From Kitasatospora mediocidica KCTC 9733 (GTDB lineage Bacteria > Actinomycetota > Actinomycetes > Streptomycetales > Streptomycetaceae), in assembly GCF_000744225.1 (NCBI RefSeq), contig NZ_JQLN01000007.1, forward strand, positions 496,001 through 560,000: a stretch of 64,000 bases of DNA, in the 5' to 3' direction. Below, one piece after another: positions 8,451 through 17,201 of the stretch. Position 1 is the stretch's first letter; each line of letters starts with the position of its first letter. The position numbers and the translations under genes are program-made. Under the pieces are notes generated by a model. It did not search any database. It saw nothing but the letters and a program-made list of their open reading frames with translations, and was not told the origin of the DNA.

Positions 8451-9698
8451 ATGAGCAGACCAGGCCGGCACGGGATGACCCACGTCATCGTGATGAACCG
8501 CTGGAAGGACCACTACGCCGACTACGCCCGATACATCGACCACACCCGATGCACCGTCAGCTACGTCACCAGCCCCGCCGGGCGCGCCTCGGTGCCCGAG
8601 GGGGCCGCCGAGATCGTGACGCTGGAGAACATCGAGGACCTGGCGCAGCTGCGCGCGGCGGTGCTCGGGCTGGCCGAACGGCACGGCCGGCCGGACCGGT
8701 TGATCACCCTCAAGGAGGAGGACCTGGAGAACGCCGCCCTGCTGCGGACCGAACTGGGACTCCCCGGCCAGCGCCCGCAGGAGGTGCCGGTCTTCCGGGA
8801 CAAGGTCGTCATGGTCGGCCGGATCGCCGCCGCGGGACTTCCGGCGCCCGCGTTCGCCGCGGTGTCGAGCGCGGCGGAGGTCGTCGCGTTCGCGGCCGAG
8901 CACGGCTGGGACCTCATGGTGAAGCCGCGGTCGGGCAGCGGCAGCGCCGGGGTGGTCCGGGTGAGCGGCCCGCAGGAGCTGGCGGAGGTCGACTTCGACC
9001 GCTGGCCGATGATGGTGCAGGTGCGCAACCCGCACCCGGTGTGCCACGTGGACGGCGTGTTCGACGGTGAGAAGCTGGTGGTCTGGCGCGGCTCGCGCTA
9101 CCTCAACAGCTGCTTCGACTTCGCGCAGGGCACCTTCCTGGGCTCGGTGGAGCAGGGCGACCCGGAGCTGCACCGGATCATCGGGGACAGCACCGAGCAG
9201 TTCATGCGCGCGCTCACCGACCAGCCCACGCCCTTCCACCTGGAACTCTTCCTGGAACAGAGCGAGTCGGGCACCACCTGCTCGTTCCTGGAGGTCGGCG
9301 GCCGGGTCGGCGGGTCCGAGACGCCGTTCCTGTGGCGCGAGGTGCACGGCTACGACCTCATGGAGGCGGCGTTCCACATCCAGCTGGGCGTGGCGCCGAC
9401 CGGCGGCGTGGACTGGGACACCGAGGACATCGCCGGGTGGCTGCTGCTGCCCGCGCCCGCCGAGCGGCCCTGCCGGATCACCGCCGTCCGGTCGATGACC
9501 GACCGCACGCCCGGCCCCTACGCGGAGGCGCTGCTCGCGCCCGGCGACATCCTGCCGGTGGCGCACGGCTACGAGCACGTCGGCGGGCGGTTCCGGTTCC
9601 GCGCCTCCAGCGCCGCGGAGCTGACCGAGGCGATCATGGCGACGTACCTGGACTTCACGGTCAGCGCGGTGCCGGTCGGCACGGGGGACGGGGCTTGA
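8451..9698 (+). CDS. ATP-grasp ligase, paralogue of the one at 5035-6276
   Basis: A 415-residue ATP-grasp protein. I choose ATG 8451, ten bases after AGGAG at 8436-8440, over the upstream GTG at 8430. The N-terminus THVIVMNRWKDHYADYARY corresponds to that of the paralogue at 5035. LMVKPRSGSGSAGVVRV forms the nucleotide loop, VCHVDGVFDGE follows, and FHLELFLEQSESG plus FLEVGGRVGG supply the metal site. The usual E-E-x adenine segment is replaced by VQVRNPHP, a visible difference from its sister. Its stop TGA (9696-9698) overlaps the TTG start of the binding-protein gene, so the two are probably translated together. Confidence 0.82.
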   Translation: MSRPGRHGMTHVIVMNRWKDHYADYARYIDHTRCTVSYVTSPAGRASVPEGAAEIVTLENIEDLAQLRAAVLGLAERHGRPDRLITLKEEDLENAALLRTELGLPGQRPQEVPVFRDKVVMVGRIAAAGLPAPAFAAVSSAAEVVAFAAEHGWDLMVKPRSGSGSAGVVRVSGPQELAEVDFDRWPMMVQVRNPHPVCHVDGVFDGEKLVVWRGSRYLNSCFDFAQGTFLGSVEQGDPELHRIIGDSTEQFMRALTDQPTPFHLELFLEQSESGTTCSFLEVGGRVGGSETPFLWREVHGYDLMEAAFHIQLGVAPTGGVDWDTEDIAGWLLLPAPAERPCRITAVRSMTDRTPGPYAEALLAPGDILPVAHGYEHVGGRFRFRASSAAELTEAIMATYLDFTVSAVPVGTGDGA

Positions 9699-11233
9699 GC
9701 GTGCCCGGCGAACCGCTGATCCGGCTCTACAACTACGACCACCCGCCGGTGCGCCCGCTGGTCCCGGGCGACACCGCCGAGCACTGCGGCGGGCGGATCG
9801 TCGGCCTGCTCTTCACCGGCCTGGTGGGCTACCGCAGCGAGGACGCGGCCGCGTACCACGCGATGGCCTCCTCGATCGTGACGGCCGACTCCACCGTCTT
9901 CACGATCACCCTGAAGCCGGGGTGGACGTTCCACGACGGCACGCCGGTGCTGGCCCGGCACTTCGTGCAGGCCTGGAACCACACCGCGTACGGGCCCAAC
10001 GAGCAGGCGAACGCCGCCGCGTTCGAGAAGATCCTCGGCTACGCCGAGGTGCACCCCGAGGTACACCCCGACGGCCGGCCGCCGAGCACCGACCGGCTGG
10101 CCGGCCTGCGGGTGCTGGACGACCACCGGTTCGAGGTGACGCTCGCCGAGCCGTTCTCGATCTTCCCGACGCTGCTCGGCTCACCGGCCTTCCTCCCGCT
10201 GCCCGACGTGTTCTTCGCGGACCGCGCGCGCTACCTGCGCCGTCCGGTCGGCAACGGGCGCTACCGCCTCGTCCGCGCCGAAGCTGGCGCCGGGCACCTG
10301 CTCACCGCCTTCGAGGACTACCGGGGAGTGGACCGGCCGGGCCCCGGCAGCCTGCTCCTGCTCCACTACCCGGACCGCGACAGCGCCTACCAGGCCCTGC
10401 TGGCGGGCGAGTTGGACTACCTGGACGCCCTGCCGCAGGACGCCGTCGCCGACCGGCGCGGTGTCCGCGAGCTGGCCGGGCGGGTGGTCGGCCGGCCCGG
10501 CCTGATGTTGCAGGCGCTGGCCTTCCCGAGCTACCTGCCCGGCTACGACGACCCGGACCTGCGCAAGGCCGTGTCGCTGGCGATCGACCGCCCCGAGATC
10601 ATCGCCCGGGCGCTCGGCGGGGGCCAGCGGCCCGCCGACGGCTGGTCGGTCGAGGGCGTCGGCGGCCGCCTGCCGGGCCAGGCCGGCCGGTACTGCACCT
10701 TCGACCCGGTCGCGGCCAGGGAGCACCTGGACCGCTCCGGCTTCGACGGGACGCTGGAGTTCCACTCCCCGGCGAGTGCCCGGGGGTGGCTCGGCGCGCT
10801 GAGCGAGGGCGTCGGGCGGGTGCTCGGCCTCGACTGCTCGCTCGTCCTGTACGACCGGGTCCGGGACTACTACGACGCGGTCGAGAACCGCACGGTCACC
10901 GGGATCTTCCGGGCCGACTGGGCGGCCGACTACCCGGCGCTGGAGAACTTCCTGCGACCGCTCTTCCACTCGGACGGCCCGTTCAACGACACCGGCTACG
11001 CCCGGCCCGAGTTCGACGCCCTGCTGGCAGCGGCGGACGCGGCGCCGGACGAGGCCGTCGCCACGGCCCGCTACCGGGCCGCCGAACGACTGCTGGCGCA
11101 GGACATGCCGCACGTCCCGCTCTGGCAGGAGTGGGCGACCGCCGGGTACTCGGCGCGCCTGGGAAACGTGCGGATGACCTCACAGGGCGACCTGGACCTG
11201 CACGCCGTCACCGTGCGGTCCGACTGCCCCTGA
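9695..11233 (+). CDS. Family 5 (peptide/opine type) solute-binding protein homologue without signal peptide
   Basis: A 512-residue protein related to DppA/OppA-type binding proteins: FTITLKPGWTFHDGTPV followed by FVQAWNHTAY, then the long C-terminal lobe with NDTGYARPEFDALL and VPLWQEWATAGYS. Such proteins normally start with a lipoprotein or Sec signal; here the frame begins MSVPGEPLIRLYNYDHPPVR, with neither a hydrophobic segment nor a lipobox. TTG 9695 (overlapping the previous stop) or GTG 9701 are the possible starts, and neither adds a signal. No permease or ATPase lies beside it. The N-terminus resembles proteins in which a binding-protein domain acts in the cytoplasm, as in SgrR regulators, but no HTH is present. 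It might hold or sense a peptide-like intermediate; this is inference. Confidence 0.8.
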   Translation: MSVPGEPLIRLYNYDHPPVRPLVPGDTAEHCGGRIVGLLFTGLVGYRSEDAAAYHAMASSIVTADSTVFTITLKPGWTFHDGTPVLARHFVQAWNHTAYGPNEQANAAAFEKILGYAEVHPEVHPDGRPPSTDRLAGLRVLDDHRFEVTLAEPFSIFPTLLGSPAFLPLPDVFFADRARYLRRPVGNGRYRLVRAEAGAGHLLTAFEDYRGVDRPGPGSLLLLHYPDRDSAYQALLAGELDYLDALPQDAVADRRGVRELAGRVVGRPGLMLQALAFPSYLPGYDDPDLRKAVSLAIDRPEIIARALGGGQRPADGWSVEGVGGRLPGQAGRYCTFDPVAAREHLDRSGFDGTLEFHSPASARGWLGALSEGVGRVLGLDCSLVLYDRVRDYYDAVENRTVTGIFRADWAADYPALENFLRPLFHSDGPFNDTGYARPEFDALLAAADAAPDEAVATARYRAAERLLAQDMPHVPLWQEWATAGYSARLGNVRMTSQGDLDLHAVTVRSDCP

Positions 11234-11243
11234 CGGCGCGCTC

Positions 11244-12245
11244 TCAGTCCAGCCAGCCAAGAGCCTGGGCCTTCAGGCCCATCTGGAAGCGGGTGTCCGC
11301 GCCCAGTTTGTCCATCAACGCGCACTGGGACCTGCGCAGGGTGCGCACCGAGACACCGTGCTCCCGCGCGATCGCCTCGTCCTTGAGCCCGGCGGCCATC
11401 ATCTGGAGCACCGAGCGCTGCTGGTCGGTCGGCCGCAGCCCCTCGCGGGGATCGACCCGCTCGTGGACCAGCGGGGAGGCGGAGGCCCAGCAGTGCTCGA
11501 AGAGCCGGCGGAACACCCCGGTCAGTGCCGGACCGCGGGTGACCAGCGCGGCGCTCCCGCCGTCCGGGGTGTCCACCGGCGTGCAGGCCAGCACGTCGTC
11601 CACCACCACGAGTTGGAGCGGAACGGTGTGCGCGGTGCGAACCTCGGCGCCCAACTCACCCAGCGCGCCGAGCTCGTGGGCCAGGGCGGCGCCCCGGGTG
11701 GCGGCGGCGAGGTGGATGGTGCGGACGGCGACGCCGCGCCCGAGCACCTCGGCCACCCGCGAGCGCCGCTCAACCAGCTGGCGGGCGGGCGTGTTCGGGC
11801 CCGGATACATGCTCAGCACGTCCGTGCGCGCCTCGGCGGCGGCGTCCTGCAGAGCGGCGGCGACGCTCGCCTCCCCCACGATCAACTCGGTGTGCACCGA
11901 ACCGCCGGGCCGGTCCTGCTCGGTGAGCAACTCGCCGATGATCGAGGGCACCACCGCCTGGAGGAAGGTCAGCCGGTCGCGCCGCTGGTCGAGGTCGTCC
12001 AGCTCGGCCGCCAGCAGCTTGCTGAGCGCGGCGGCGGGCGCCGAGGGAATGAAACCGCTGCTGGTGGCCGGCGAGGCGTTGAGCAGTCCGGCCCCGAGCA
12101 GCAGGTCGACCGCCTTGCGCACGTCCGCCTCGGGCGCGCCGACGACGGTGGAGGCCTGCTCCGGCGTCCAGTCCTGCTGAGCCCGGGCGAGCCGGTAGAT
12201 CGGGAGGCTGTGCTCTAAGTCCGTGCCCACCCTCGTCTCCGTCAT
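11244..12245 (-). CDS. LuxR-family regulator with TrmB-like N-terminus, TTA codon at position 10
   Basis: A 333-residue regulator reading leftward from ATG 12245. Residues ~12-70 resemble a TrmB-type winged helix, the middle resembles a ligand/phospholipase-D-like domain (YPGPNTPARQLVERRS), and residues ~270-330 form a LuxR-type HTH: LRPTDQQRSVLQMMAAGLKD then IAREHGVSVRTLRRSQCALM. This layout is common among pathway regulators of Streptomyces clusters. Codon 10 is TTA (12218-12216), the leucine codon read by the bldA tRNA, so its translation is likely delayed to development. It converges with the binding-protein gene (11 bases apart) and diverges from the EamA exporter with about 270 bases of shared promoter space. 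Confidence 0.87.
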   Translation of the reverse strand: MTETRVGTDLEHSLPIYRLARAQQDWTPEQASTVVGAPEADVRKAVDLLLGAGLLNASPATSSGFIPSAPAAALSKLLAAELDDLDQRRDRLTFLQAVVPSIIGELLTEQDRPGGSVHTELIVGEASVAAALQDAAAEARTDVLSMYPGPNTPARQLVERRSRVAEVLGRGVAVRTIHLAAATRGAALAHELGALGELGAEVRTAHTVPLQLVVVDDVLACTPVDTPDGGSAALVTRGPALTGVFRRLFEHCWASASPLVHERVDPREGLRPTDQQRSVLQMMAAGLKDEAIAREHGVSVRTLRRSQCALMDKLGADTRFQMGLKAQALGWLD

Positions 12246-12518
12246 CTCTCGTGCCGCGCCGGTCTGTCCACAACTAGACGCGGCAGGTCGTTGCCACCGG
12301 GTAAGTATGTACGAGCACGAAGATCTGGACCAGACTCTGTGTCGCGGAGCGATCACCGGACGGTCGCCTCCGCGCGCCCTCATCCGTGTGACCACCACCG
12401 GACAGCCTCGCCCCCGTCCGTCCCGTGGCGCCGACACGCCGGGCCGGGGCGCCCCCCGCGCGCGTAGCGCCCCGACGGGCCACGCGCGCTCCCTGCTGCA
12501 GAAGAGCGGACGCACGCC

Positions 12519-13430
12519 ATGACGACCCTCACCACCGCCCGTCCCCGATCGCTCAACTTCGGTACCTACGGCGCCGCCGGACTCGCGGTCGCCGCGATGG
12601 TGAGCGTCCAGTCCGGTGCCGCGGTCTCCACCTGGATGTTCCCCACCATCGGCCCGGCCGCGACCGCCTCGCTGCGCCTGGCGTTCGCCGCGGTGATGCT
12701 GCTCGTCTGGGCCCGCCCCCGGCTGCGCGGGCGCAGCCGTACCGACCTGCTGTTCGCGGCCGCGCTGGGCATGGTCAGCGCGGTGATGACGCTCTGCTAC
12801 TTCCAGGCCATCGACCGGATCCCGCTCGGTGTCGCGAGTTCGCTGGAGTTCCTGGGCCCGCTGGCGGTGGCGGTCGCCGGGCTGCGGCGGCGCGCCGACG
12901 TGATCTGGCCGGTGCTGGCGCTCAGCGGCGTCCTCATCCTCACCCAGCCCTGGAACAGCTCGCTGAACCTGGTCGGCCTGGCGTTCGGGACGGCCGCCGG
13001 CGCGGCGCTCGGGGGCTACGTGGTCTTCACCCAGCGGGTCGGTGACCGGTTCAGCGGCGTCGACGGGCTGGCGATCTCGGTCACCGTCGCCGCGCTCTGC
13101 GCAGCCCCGCTGGGTCTGCCGCACGCGCTGTCGGCGCTCACCCCGAAGATCCTGCTGGGGGCGGCGGCCGCGGCCGTGCTGCTGCCCGTGCTGCCGTACG
13201 TCCTGGAGATGGTGGCGCTGCGCAAGCTCACCACGGCGGCCTTCGGCACCCTGCTGAGCTTCGAGCCGGCCGTCGCGACGCTGATCGGATTCGTCCTGCT
13301 GCACCAGCACCTGACGATCGCTCAGATGTTCGGCATCGCCTGCGTGATGTCCGCCAGCCTCGCCGCCGTCCGGCGCGGCGGCCGCCCGCAGGAGCCGTCG
13401 ACGGACGAGGCGGCCCCGGCCTCCTCGTGA
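12519..13430 (+). CDS. EamA/RhtA-like drug/metabolite exporter
   Basis: A 303-residue membrane protein with about ten hydrophobic segments, the DMT-superfamily plan of two EamA repeats. Recognisable parts are FPTIGPAATASLRLAFAAVM in the first repeat and LPYVLEMVALRKLTTAAFG then LLSFEPAVATLIGFVLL in the second, close to threonine/homoserine exporters of the RhtA type. ATG 12519 is the only reasonable start. Divergent from the LuxR-type regulator, it may be its target. An amino-acid-like or modified amino-acid substrate is likely, which would fit the ATP-grasp/HDO subcluster; the exact cargo is unknown. Confidence 0.88.
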   Translation: MTTLTTARPRSLNFGTYGAAGLAVAAMVSVQSGAAVSTWMFPTIGPAATASLRLAFAAVMLLVWARPRLRGRSRTDLLFAAALGMVSAVMTLCYFQAIDRIPLGVASSLEFLGPLAVAVAGLRRRADVIWPVLALSGVLILTQPWNSSLNLVGLAFGTAAGAALGGYVVFTQRVGDRFSGVDGLAISVTVAALCAAPLGLPHALSALTPKILLGAAAAAVLLPVLPYVLEMVALRKLTTAAFGTLLSFEPAVATLIGFVLLHQHLTIAQMFGIACVMSASLAAVRRGGRPQEPSTDEAAPASS

Positions 13431-13457
13431 CTCCTCATGACTCCCCCTGAGGCGTGA

Positions 13458-13719
13458 TCAGCGGGCGACGAGTCCCCGTACGGCGTCGCTGACGGCGGGG
13501 ATCTCGTCGGGCCCGGCCCACGCGTGCGCGTCGTGCTCGGTGAGGACGACCGGCCCGGTCCGGGTGACCGTGACCGCGAAGGTCAGCCGGACGCCACAGG
13601 AACAGCACCCGCTCCCCGTCGGCGATCACGGCCGCCACGACGAACCGCTGCACCCCGTCCGCCTCGGCGGCGGCCCGGATCGCACCCTCGAACGCGGGGT
13701 CGGCGAAGGGCGAGTTCAC
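13458..13719 (-). pseudogene. NUDIX hydrolase remnant with internal deletion
   Basis: Reading leftward from GTG 13719 (behind AAGGAG), the frame encodes a NUDIX-like first strand, VQRFVVAAVIADGERVLFL. After about codon 48 it continues out of frame as RLTFAVTVTRTGPVVL and EHDAHAWAGPDEIPAV, which is the normal C-terminal part of the same family. Everything between is gone, including the NUDIX box (GX5EX7REUXEEXGU). The result is a short gene with a frame change, so no active hydrolase can be made. The two halves match so well that a deletion in a formerly intact gene is the simplest reading. Confidence 0.7.
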
Positions 13720-14383
13720 ACAGCTCCTTGTGTGTGGACGATCCTGCTCACGATGCCAGAGCGGGACCTTGATCGTGTGCGCGTAGGTGCGCAATGTCTG
13801 GCGTCGTAAACGGGCGGGGCCGTGATGCTGCTCCAACAGGCAGCGCTGGATTGCCCCTTCGGGAAGCGGGCCGGTGCGGGCGGGAACCTGGCGGAGCCTG
13901 CAGCGGGACCACGTTCGTGTGAGTTGACGGTGTGTAGTCATATCTGAATGATCATCAACTGCCTTATCTGGCATGGGTGTTCGGTGGCCGCACTGCGGAG
14001 GGTCGGGTTCCGGCCGCCCGACTCCCGTGTCCGGAAGGGAACTTCCGCACATCCGCAGGCGGCCCGAAGGCGAACGGCGGCTATCACACACGTGCAAAAT
14101 AGAGATGAATAATCAACAATTCCCACGCAATCCGGCCATATTTGAAGACTGGCGTCCGATCGACGGTGTGACCACCCCCGCAAACCGGACGAGCCGGGCG
14201 GCACTGACCGACCGGTCGGCAGGCCAGGCGGCCCTTGCGTTTCCGGGCGATCCGCAGATCAACCCGACATGATCATGCTCACGAACCGGCCCGGGTGGCC
14301 GAATCGGGCCGCCGGTCGGGGAGAAGTCCGGAATCGTTCTCATTGGTTGCCTGACGTAGGACTTTTGACCGACAGTCACACAA
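13720..14383. other. Intergenic region upstream of second MFS gene
   Basis: About 660 bases without a supported gene. A leftward frame from roughly 13941 continues into the NUDIX remnant, but its composition (many R, H, T) is not convincing. The part at 13940-14150 is relatively AT-rich and probably holds promoters, including one for the MFS gene at 14384. Confidence 0.45.
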
Positions 14384-15688
14384 ATGAACGCCATCCAGCG
14401 CCTCGTCGAAGGCGCGCTCCTACGCCATCGCGACTTCCGCTTCCTGCTCTCCGGGGCCGCCGCGAGCCAGCTGGGCAGCCAGGTGACCCTGGTCGCCCTG
14501 CCGCTGGTCGCGGTCGTCAGGCTGGATGCCGCACCCTTCCAGGTCGGCCTGCTCACCGCGGCCGAGACCGCCGCGTTTCTGCTGGTGGGACTGCCCGCGG
14601 GCGCCTGGGTGGACCGGATGCGGCGCCTGCCGGTGCTGGTGCGCGCCGACGTGGTGCGCGGGCTGGCGGTCGGCTCGGTCCCGGTGGCCGCCGTCGCCGG
14701 GGTGCTGACGATGGCCCAGCTCTACCTGGTGGCCCTGGTCACCGGCCTGGCCACGGTGTTCTTCGAGGTCGCGCACCAGTCCTTCGTGCCGCAGCTGCTG
14801 CCGCGCGAGCAGCTGGTGGCGGGGAACGGGGCGCTGGAGGTGGTCCGCTCGTCCGCCCAGGTCGCCGGGCCGGGGCTCGGCGGTGTGCTGGTCCAGCTGC
14901 TCGGGGCGCCGGCGGCCATGGTCGCCGACGCGGTGGGCTATCTCCTCTCGGCCCTGCTGGTGCTCGGCATCCGCACCCACGAGCCACGCCCCGAGGCGCT
15001 GCCGGGCCGCTCGCTGCGCGCCGAGATCGGCGAGGGCGTCGCGTTCGTCGCGCGTCAGCCGCTGCTGCGGGTGATCGCGGCGGCGACCGCCTCGTCCAAC
15101 TTCTTCGCCGCCCTGCTGATGTCCGTGCAGACCGTCTTCTGGGTCCGGGTGCTGGGCCTCTCGCCCGCCGCCATCGGTCTGCTGCTGTCGGCCTCGGCCG
15201 TCGGCGGGCTGAGCGGCGCGCTGTGCGCTGGGGCGCTGGCCCGGCGGTTCGGCCAGGCCAGGATCATCTGGCTCTCGGTCGCGGCCACGGCGCCGTTCGC
15301 GCTGCTCTGGCCGCTGTCCCACGGCAGCGCGGGGGCGGTGCTGTTCGCGGCCGGTTCGGCGGTCGTCTTCTTCGGCGCGGTGGTCTACAACGTCGCCCAG
15401 GTCAGCTTCCGCCAACTGCTCTGCCCGCCCGTGCTGCTGGGCCGGATGAACGCCACCATGCGGTTCCTGGTGTGGGGCACGATGCCGCTGGGCGCGCTGG
15501 CCGGCGGCGCCGTCGCGGCGGCGGCCGGGCCGCGCGCCGCGCTGTGGCTCTGTGCCGCGGGCATGCTCGCGGTGCCGTTGCCACTGCTGCTTTCACCGCT
15601 GCGCGCCATGCGCGAGATGCCGACCGCCGAGTCACCCGTACCCGCCGGGGACGCCCCCGAGGCCGGGGAAGCCGTCGCCGCCCGCTGA
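14384..15688 (+). CDS. MFS exporter, EntS/MFS_3-like (second paralogue)
   Basis: A 434-residue major facilitator protein with about 12 hydrophobic segments. It begins MNAIQRLVEGALLRHRDFRF and carries GLPAGAWVDRMRRLPVLVRA and LLGRMNATMRFLVWGTMPLG, nearly the same signatures as the exporters at 1447 and 38622. There is no strong Shine-Dalgarno before ATG 14384, but the homologous N-terminus supports this start. It opens the rightward NRPS gene series, with 78 bases before the condensation-domain gene. Export of the peptide product or an intermediate is likely. Confidence 0.87.
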   Translation: MNAIQRLVEGALLRHRDFRFLLSGAAASQLGSQVTLVALPLVAVVRLDAAPFQVGLLTAAETAAFLLVGLPAGAWVDRMRRLPVLVRADVVRGLAVGSVPVAAVAGVLTMAQLYLVALVTGLATVFFEVAHQSFVPQLLPREQLVAGNGALEVVRSSAQVAGPGLGGVLVQLLGAPAAMVADAVGYLLSALLVLGIRTHEPRPEALPGRSLRAEIGEGVAFVARQPLLRVIAAATASSNFFAALLMSVQTVFWVRVLGLSPAAIGLLLSASAVGGLSGALCAGALARRFGQARIIWLSVAATAPFALLWPLSHGSAGAVLFAAGSAVVFFGAVVYNVAQVSFRQLLCPPVLLGRMNATMRFLVWGTMPLGALAGGAVAAAAGPRAALWLCAAGMLAVPLPLLLSPLRAMREMPTAESPVPAGDAPEAGEAVAAR

Positions 15689-15766
15689 GCCCGGGCCCGC
15701 CCCGCGCGCCGCGCCGCGCCGCGCCCCGCCGTCCACCCACGAACCGAAGAAGCGGAGACTCCAGCC

Positions 15767-17107
15767 GTGGCCGCCAGCCCCACCCCCGCCAGCATCACCG
15801 CCGCCTACCTCGCCCGCTACCGATCCGTCGCCGCCCAGCGCGCCGAGCTCGTCCCGCTGACCGGCGCCCAGCGCCGCTTCCTGCTCTCCCGCCGGCTGGA
15901 CCCGCAGGGGCGCCCGGCCATCGTGCCGCTCTTCTTCGCCTTCCCGCGCGGCACGGTGGACCCGGCCCGGCTGCGCCGCGCCGCCACCCGGCTGGCCGAG
16001 CTTCACCCGGCCCTGCGCGGCAGCCTGACCACGCTGCGCGGCACCCCGGCGCTGCGGCTCGGCGAGCCGTCGGCCGAGGTCCGGGAGGTCGCGGTGGCCC
16101 CGGGCGGGAGAGCCGAGGACGCGCTGCGCCAGGCGCTGCTCGGCTGGTTACCCGAGGGGCCGCCGCTGCGCCTCCTGCTGGCCCGCCAACCCGGCCAGGA
16201 CGGTGAGGAGTTACTGGCTCTCGCGCTGGACCACACCGCCTGCGACGAGCAGTCGCTCGGCCTGGTCACCGCGGACCTCAGCCGGCTCTACCGGGAGGAT
16301 CCGTCCGCCGCGCCGGACCCGCGGGAGTCCGCCGCCGCCGTCGCGGCCTACCGTGAGGCCGTCGAGCTCCAGCTCGCCGCCGAGGCCGCCGCCTCCTCCC
16401 CCGCCGCCTTCGCGCACTGGGCCGCCCGGCTCGGCGCCCTCGCCGACACCGACCGGGTGCGCCCCGCGGCCACCGAACTACCGCCGCCCACCGGCATGCT
16501 GACCCACCGGCTGCCCGCCGCCACCGGCGCCGCGCGCGGCGCCGTCTTCCCCGCGCTGCTGGACGGCGTGTCGGCGGCCGCGGTCGACCTGTTCGGATCG
16601 GAGCGCCCGCTCGCGCTCGGCTACCCGTGGGGCGGCCGCCCGCCCGCCGCGCCGCAGGCCCTGGGCTGCTTCCTCAACACCCTGGTCCATCCGGCCACCG
16701 CCGCTCCGGCGGACCTCACCGAGCTCAGCGCCTGCTGGTGGGACGACCTGGACCACGCGGACACGCCGTTCGACGAGGTGGTGCACGCCGCCCGCTCGGC
16801 CGGGGCGAGTTGGCCGGGCACCCTGGACGGCCTGCTGACCTTCGAGGACCTGCACCGGCGCCCGCCGCTGGTGCTCGGCGGAACGCCCGGCCGGGAGACC
16901 CATCTGACCGGACGCCCGATCGGCGCGCCGTTCGCCGTCTCCGCCTCGCACGGCGACGACCTGCTGGTCCGCCTCGCCTGGGACCGCGAGCAGTGCCCGG
17001 ACGACGACGCCGCCCGGGCCGCCTTCGAAGCCCTGCTGACCACCCTGCGCCATCACCTCGGCGCCCGGCCCGGCGATCCCGGGCCCGGCGCCCGCAGCGC
17101 CTCCTGA
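15767..17107 (+). CDS. Free-standing NRPS condensation domain with altered active-site motif
   Basis: A 446-residue stand-alone condensation-domain protein starting with GTG 15767. It has the two-lobe C-domain plan, but the core motif HHxxxDG reads DHTACDE: the first His is Asp and the final Gly is Glu, while the second His and the Asp remain. The later WGGRPPAAPQALGCFLNTLV stretch corresponds to the conserved VGxxxNTL region. Two in-frame TTA codons (16148-16150 and 16211-16213) are unusual in such GC-rich DNA and suggest bldA-dependent translation. It may catalyse a non-standard transfer (for example on a free amine), act as a structural partner, or be inactive. Confidence 0.8.
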   Translation: MAASPTPASITAAYLARYRSVAAQRAELVPLTGAQRRFLLSRRLDPQGRPAIVPLFFAFPRGTVDPARLRRAATRLAELHPALRGSLTTLRGTPALRLGEPSAEVREVAVAPGGRAEDALRQALLGWLPEGPPLRLLLARQPGQDGEELLALALDHTACDEQSLGLVTADLSRLYREDPSAAPDPRESAAAVAAYREAVELQLAAEAAASSPAAFAHWAARLGALADTDRVRPAATELPPPTGMLTHRLPAATGAARGAVFPALLDGVSAAAVDLFGSERPLALGYPWGGRPPAAPQALGCFLNTLVHPATAAPADLTELSACWWDDLDHADTPFDEVVHAARSAGASWPGTLDGLLTFEDLHRRPPLVLGGTPGRETHLTGRPIGAPFAVSASHGDDLLVRLAWDREQCPDDDAARAAFEALLTTLRHHLGARPGDPGPGARSAS

Positions 17108-17201
17108 GCCACCGGACCCACGGGGGATCCACCGCGGCCGTCCGGCCCCACCGGGCCCGGCGCGGCCGCAGCACACCCGCCACAAGCGAAGGGAACCATC
17201 C

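Noticed and set aside
6384..9578. Very long open frame (about 1060 codons) on the - strand, antisense to the ATP-grasp operon
   Set aside because: It mirrors the GC-rich third positions of the + strand genes; its translation is rich in R, H, G, Q and V with no recognisable domain.
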